Assembly: GCF_902833645.1 (NCBI RefSeq)
Contig: NZ_CADFGE010000009.1
Coordinates: 275,719-339,718, forward strand
Source of the DNA: Paraburkholderia fungorum
Lineage (GTDB): Bacteria > Pseudomonadota > Gammaproteobacteria > Burkholderiales > Burkholderiaceae
DNA length: 64,000 nt
Reading direction: 5' to 3'
Part shown: positions 62,068 to 64,000 of the stretch, in pieces
How the letters are laid out: each line of letters opens with the position of its first letter
How positions within the stretch are numbered: the stretch's first letter is position 1
Position numbers and translations under genes: made by a program
The notes under the pieces: generated by a model
What the model was told of the DNA's origin: nothing
Database searches by the model: none
Seen by the model: the letters and a program-made list of their open reading frames with translations, nothing else

Positions 62068-62086
62068 TTGCGAATCCGGCGTGTGG
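62068..62086 (+). repeat. sfx-like site 4 (forward, C variant)
   Basis: TTGCGAATCCGGCGTGTGG; one base differs from the main form (T to C at position 13) without changing the encoded CESGVW. It leads into cassette D. Confidence 0.9.
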
Positions 62087-62341
62087 TCTGCGGGAGGAGG
62101 TGGCCCGGTGAACGGCGAAATGCAGGCCATAAACACAGGGTACGGCGGGTGCTGGACCTTACCTAGCTACGGGACGTGGGAGGTCTGGATCGGCTCTATC
62201 AGCTACTGGCCTCCGTCAGGAACAAGCGGCGAAGGCCAACCGTATGCAGCGGGTGTTTATCCGGGCGGAACTGGATGGTGCGGCCAGAATAACGGCTCGA
62301 CGCACGACCAACTTATTGGCTTCGCGTGGCGTCTGTCCTAG
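62087..62341 (+). CDS. Silent PilV cassette D
   Basis: About 84 codons (SAGGGGPVNGEMQAINTGYG; CWTLPSYGTWEVWIGSISYW; STHDQLIGFAWRLS). Gly/Trp/Tyr-rich with two Cys; no close paralogue in the array. The stop at 62339-62341 abuts site 5. Confidence 0.85.
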   Translation, partial: SAGGGGPVNGEMQAINTGYGGCWTLPSYGTWEVWIGSISYWPPSGTSGEGQPYAAGVYPGGTGWCGQNNGSTHDQLIGFAWRLS

Positions 62342-62360
62342 TTGCGAATCCGGCGTGTGG
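62342..62360 (+). repeat. sfx-like site 5 (forward, C variant)
   Basis: TTGCGAATCCGGCGTGTGG immediately after the cassette D stop. It is the left end of the first copy of a 274-base exact duplication. Confidence 0.9.
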
Positions 62361-62576
62361 TCGCAAGGGGGCTCTAAGTTCGGTGGAGCGTACTCGTACG
62401 TCTATCCGCTGAACGGATCGGCAAATACCGTCGTGCAGTGCGAGTGGAGCAACAGCGTCACAGGAACATGCTCCTGTCCGGCCGGCTACGCCGGCTATTC
62501 GGCTGTATCGGGTGAGGGTTATCACAACAACCCTTGGGACGTCTATTTCATGACGGTCATGTGCTTCCTCGGATGA
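62361..62576 (+). CDS. Silent PilV cassette E, copy 1
   Basis: About 71 codons (SQGGSKFGGAYSYVYPLNGS; VVQCEWSNSVTGTCSCPAGY; NNPWDVYFMTVMCFLG). Four Cys. Identical to the copy at 63159-63374. Confidence 0.88.
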   Translation, partial: SQGGSKFGGAYSYVYPLNGSANTVVQCEWSNSVTGTCSCPAGYAGYSAVSGEGYHNNPWDVYFMTVMCFLG

Positions 62577-62596
62577 CCCGAGCTTCGCGGATCTCA

Positions 62597-62615
62597 TTGC
62601 GAATCCGGTGTGTGG
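62597..62615 (+). repeat. sfx-like site 6 (forward)
   Basis: TTGCGAATCCGGTGTGTGG leading into cassette F. Confidence 0.9.
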
Positions 62616-62870
62616 TCGCCGGGGGGGATTTCCAATCCCTCGATCGTCACGGCGAACTTCGGGTCGTTCAATAGCAACCGAGACTCTAACGGCGCGGTCT
62701 ATTGCAATGCGGGGCAGACGATGGTGTCTGGTGGGGTCGCTTGTCCATCGACGGACGGGCTGGCATTTGTCATGTACAGCTACCCGGTCAACAATGGTTG
62801 GTACGGCTTTTGTGGCGATGCGAATGGTCAGCTCGAACCTATTACCGTGTACGCGTTGTGTGCCTCTTGA
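62616..62870 (+). CDS. Silent PilV cassette F
   Basis: About 84 codons (SPGGISNPSIVTANFGSFNS; GAVYCNAGQTMVSGGVACPS; GFCGDANGQLEPITVYALCA). Four or more Cys, Asn/Gly-rich. No close paralogue seen in the array. Confidence 0.86.
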   Translation, partial: SPGGISNPSIVTANFGSFNSNRDSNGAVYCNAGQTMVSGGVACPSTDGLAFVMYSYPVNNGWYGFCGDANGQLEPITVYALCAS

Positions 62871-62875
62871 TCGGT

Positions 62876-62894
62876 TTGCGAATCCGGTGTGTGG
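62876..62894 (+). repeat. sfx-like site 7 (forward)
   Basis: TTGCGAATCCGGTGTGTGG, six bases after the cassette F stop, leading into cassette G. Confidence 0.9.
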
Positions 62895-63122
62895 TCGCCG
62901 GGTACTGGATATCTACACTGGTACAACATGGGTGCGTTCCAGAACACGCACGAAACCTACGTCGGCTTAGGGTGGTTCAAGTTTTGTTGGACGTTCGGCG
63001 TCAACGGGCCGAACAACAATTCGGGGGTGGTCCCGCTTTCTCAAAACGGAGTCGAGTGGTATTGGGGGGCCGAAAACAACTCCCCGGACAGCTCGGGAAT
63101 TCAGGTCGGATGCATGGACTAG
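62895..63122 (+). CDS. Silent PilV cassette G
   Basis: About 75 codons (SPGTGYLHWYNMGAFQNTHE; WFKFCWTFGVNGPNNNSGVV; NNSPDSSGIQVGCMD). Paralogue of cassette C with diverged first third, as expected if the first third carries the receptor-binding differences. Confidence 0.86.
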   Translation, partial: SPGTGYLHWYNMGAFQNTHETYVGLGWFKFCWTFGVNGPNNNSGVVPLSQNGVEWYWGAENNSPDSSGIQVGCMD

Positions 63123-63139
63123 GCTGTCCGTTGATCCGA

Positions 63140-63158
63140 TTGCGAATCCGGCGTGTGG
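63140..63158 (+). repeat. sfx-like site 8 (forward, C variant)
   Basis: TTGCGAATCCGGCGTGTGG, left end of the second copy of the 274-base duplication. Confidence 0.9.
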
Positions 63159-63374
63159 TCGCAAGGGGGCTCTAAGTTCGGTGGAGCGTACTCGTACGTC
63201 TATCCGCTGAACGGATCGGCAAATACCGTCGTGCAGTGCGAGTGGAGCAACAGCGTCACAGGAACATGCTCCTGTCCGGCCGGCTACGCCGGCTATTCGG
63301 CTGTATCGGGTGAGGGTTATCACAACAACCCTTGGGACGTCTATTTCATGACGGTCATGTGCTTCCTCGGATGA
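63159..63374 (+). CDS. Silent PilV cassette E, copy 2
   Basis: Identical in DNA and protein to the cassette at 62361-62576, so it adds no new specificity. Probably a recent duplication. Confidence 0.88.
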   Translation, partial: SQGGSKFGGAYSYVYPLNGSANTVVQCEWSNSVTGTCSCPAGYAGYSAVSGEGYHNNPWDVYFMTVMCFLG

Positions 63375-63394
63375 CCCGAGCTTCGCGGATCTCA

Positions 63395-63413
63395 TTGCGA
63401 ATCCGGTGTGTGG
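63395..63413 (+). repeat. sfx-like site 9 (forward)
   Basis: TTGCGAATCCGGTGTGTGG leading into cassette H. Confidence 0.9.
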
Positions 63414-63638
63414 ACGGCTGCAGGAACCTTTCAACCTAAATCCTACGGGACTGTGAGCTCCGATACAACCATCGGCCCGTACAACTGGTGTTTCCTGCAA
63501 ACCTTCGACAACCCGCAAGCGGACGGTACGGGTCTGTGGGAAGTTGCGATCGCGTCTGATGGCGGCCCTAACAACCGTTATTTCTTTCTACATAACTCGA
63601 AGGGCGGTGGGGCGATTATTGGCTATATGTGTGTGTAA
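63414..63638 (+). CDS. Silent PilV cassette H
   Basis: About 74 codons (TAAGTFQPKSYGTVSSDTTI; GPYNWCFLQTFDNPQADGTG; FFLHNSKGGGAIIGYMCV). Paralogue of the active cassette A, sharing IGPYNWCF, DGG-NR-F and HNS positions. Confidence 0.86.
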   Translation, partial: TAAGTFQPKSYGTVSSDTTIGPYNWCFLQTFDNPQADGTGLWEVAIASDGGPNNRYFFLHNSKGGGAIIGYMCV

Positions 63639-63770
63639 AGGCGAAGAAGCAGCCAACAGCGCGGACGACGAGCCATCGACGGTAATGGGTTTGAAGTGAG
63701 GAGCGGAAGCGCCCATGTCTGATCGTTATTGCAAAGCGTCGAAAGGAAGAAAGCACGCGAGCGAGGGAAG

Positions 63771-63977
63771 TCAGGTTTTAACGCAAGACCCAAACCAGAC
63801 AGCGTCGGCTGCAAAGACGGTGGTATAGACGTAGCCAGCAGGACAACCCAGCGCCCAGAACGGAACGCCTTGGCACGCGTTCTCGGTCACGGCTCCATCT
63901 GGGTTGGGTACACCGCCGTTGCCGGTAAGTGACACGCTGCCGCACATGGTTCCCGGCGGCGGAGCGCCCGCAGCCGT
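63771..63977 (-). CDS. Silent PilV cassette I (reverse)
   Basis: About 68 codons in frame with reverse site 10 (TAAGAPPPGTMCGSVSLTGN; CQGVPFWALGCPAGYVYTTV; ADAVWFGSCVKT). A decayed forward relative lies at 57605-57783. Inversion between sites 1 and 10 would place it on PilV and flip the entire array with the cargo genes. Confidence 0.86.
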   Translation of the reverse strand, partial: TAAGAPPPGTMCGSVSLTGNGGVPNPDGAVTENACQGVPFWALGCPAGYVYTTVFAADAVWFGSCVKT

Positions 63978-63996
63978 CCACACACCGGATTCGCAA
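63978..63996 (-). repeat. sfx-like site 10 (reverse)
   Basis: An exact reverse copy of the 19-bp site, four bases before the window end. The array and the expected recombinase gene may continue beyond. Confidence 0.9.
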
Positions 63997-64000
63997 CTAG

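Larger units (their letters stand above)
62342..62615 (+). repeat. Exact 274-base repeat, copy 1
   Basis: Site 5, cassette E and the following site 6 are identical, base for base as read, to 63140-63413. The identity starts and ends at the recombination sites. Confidence 0.93.
63140..63413 (+). repeat. Exact 274-base repeat, copy 2
   Basis: Identical to 62342-62615; the copies are 798 bases apart in the same orientation, with cassettes F and G between the two E copies. Confidence 0.93.

Noticed and set aside
62244..62576. Independent start upstream of cassette E
   Set aside because: The frame only appears to begin inside cassette D; cassettes have no starts of their own and are used by joining to the PilV constant region.
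57271..64000. Shufflon recombinase gene (rci) within the window
   Set aside because: No reading frame shows the tyrosine-recombinase R-H-R-Y pattern; it is probably just outside the right edge.
1..64000. Insertion sequences, integrons, tRNA or rRNA genes
   Set aside because: No transposase or integrase motifs, terminal inverted repeats with target duplications, or RNA-gene structures were recognised on either strand.

Overview
The window looks like part of a large conjugative plasmid or chromid from a beta-proteobacterium, most likely Burkholderiaceae. The grounds are GC-rich coding sequence, the style of the ParA/ParB, Rep_3, VirB and type IVb pilus proteins, and the fact that nearly every gene points away from one replication/partition locus. 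No rRNA, tRNA, CRISPR array or insertion sequence was recognised. The assignment rests on reading the translations, not on a database search.

Layout. (1) 11-6718: accessory genes. These are a BlaI-type repressor with a BlaR1-type M56 peptidase fused to an S11 D,D-peptidase domain, then an alkylation-repair set (Ada/AlkA hybrid, EamA exporter, MGMT-like protein) and a LysR regulator. (2) 7022-20950, all minus strand: an island of small uncharacterised plasmid genes (P-loop NTPase, ASCH protein, small membrane and zinc-ribbon proteins), a cluster with two TelA-type proteins, and secreted or lipoprotein genes. (3) 21004-25982, minus: a PlsC-like acyltransferase and a DsbG-like protein, then parA-parB plus a membrane protein. 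(4) 26007-30132: about ten 16-bp palindromes (putative centromere), a gene-free stretch, about sixteen 17-bp iterons and a Rep_3 initiator gene. (5) 30532-46805: conjugation genes, namely a TraI_2/MOBH-like protein without a recognisable HD signature, a TraD coupling ATPase, a DUF4400 protein, VirB11, B2, B3, B4, B5, B6, B8, B9 and B10, and an extra protein with VirB9-like domains. (6) 46865-57520: a type IVb pilus operon of the R64/PAPI-1 kind (PilL, N, P, O, Q, R, S, an ATPase, M and V).

(7) 57271-63996 is the most interesting part. It is a shufflon, a set of alternative C-terminal cassettes for the pilus-tip protein PilV. Ten copies of a 19-bp site, eight forward and two reverse, encode the junction peptide CESGVW and match the R64 sfx layout. 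Ten complete cassettes are present, nine of them distinct, plus one decayed relic. Unlike the R64 shufflon, this array also holds complete genes: a TumE-like/HTH toxin-antitoxin pair, a class I methyltransferase, and a 672-aa acyltransferase with an SGNH domain of the kind that acylates surface polysaccharides. PilV-type adhesins are known to recognise recipient lipopolysaccharide. Cell-surface modifying enzymes inside the recombining array therefore suggest, as inference, a link between adhesin choice and self-surface modification. No recombinase gene (rci) lies in the window; it is expected just beyond the right edge.

How the parts fit. Rep, iterons, ParAB and the palindromes maintain the replicon. 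TraD and VirB2-B11 form the DNA transfer channel. The type IVb pilus brings mating cells together, with PilV cassettes setting recipient specificity. Missing from view are a catalytically convincing relaxase, an oriT, a VirB1/VirB7, a prepilin peptidase and the shufflon recombinase.
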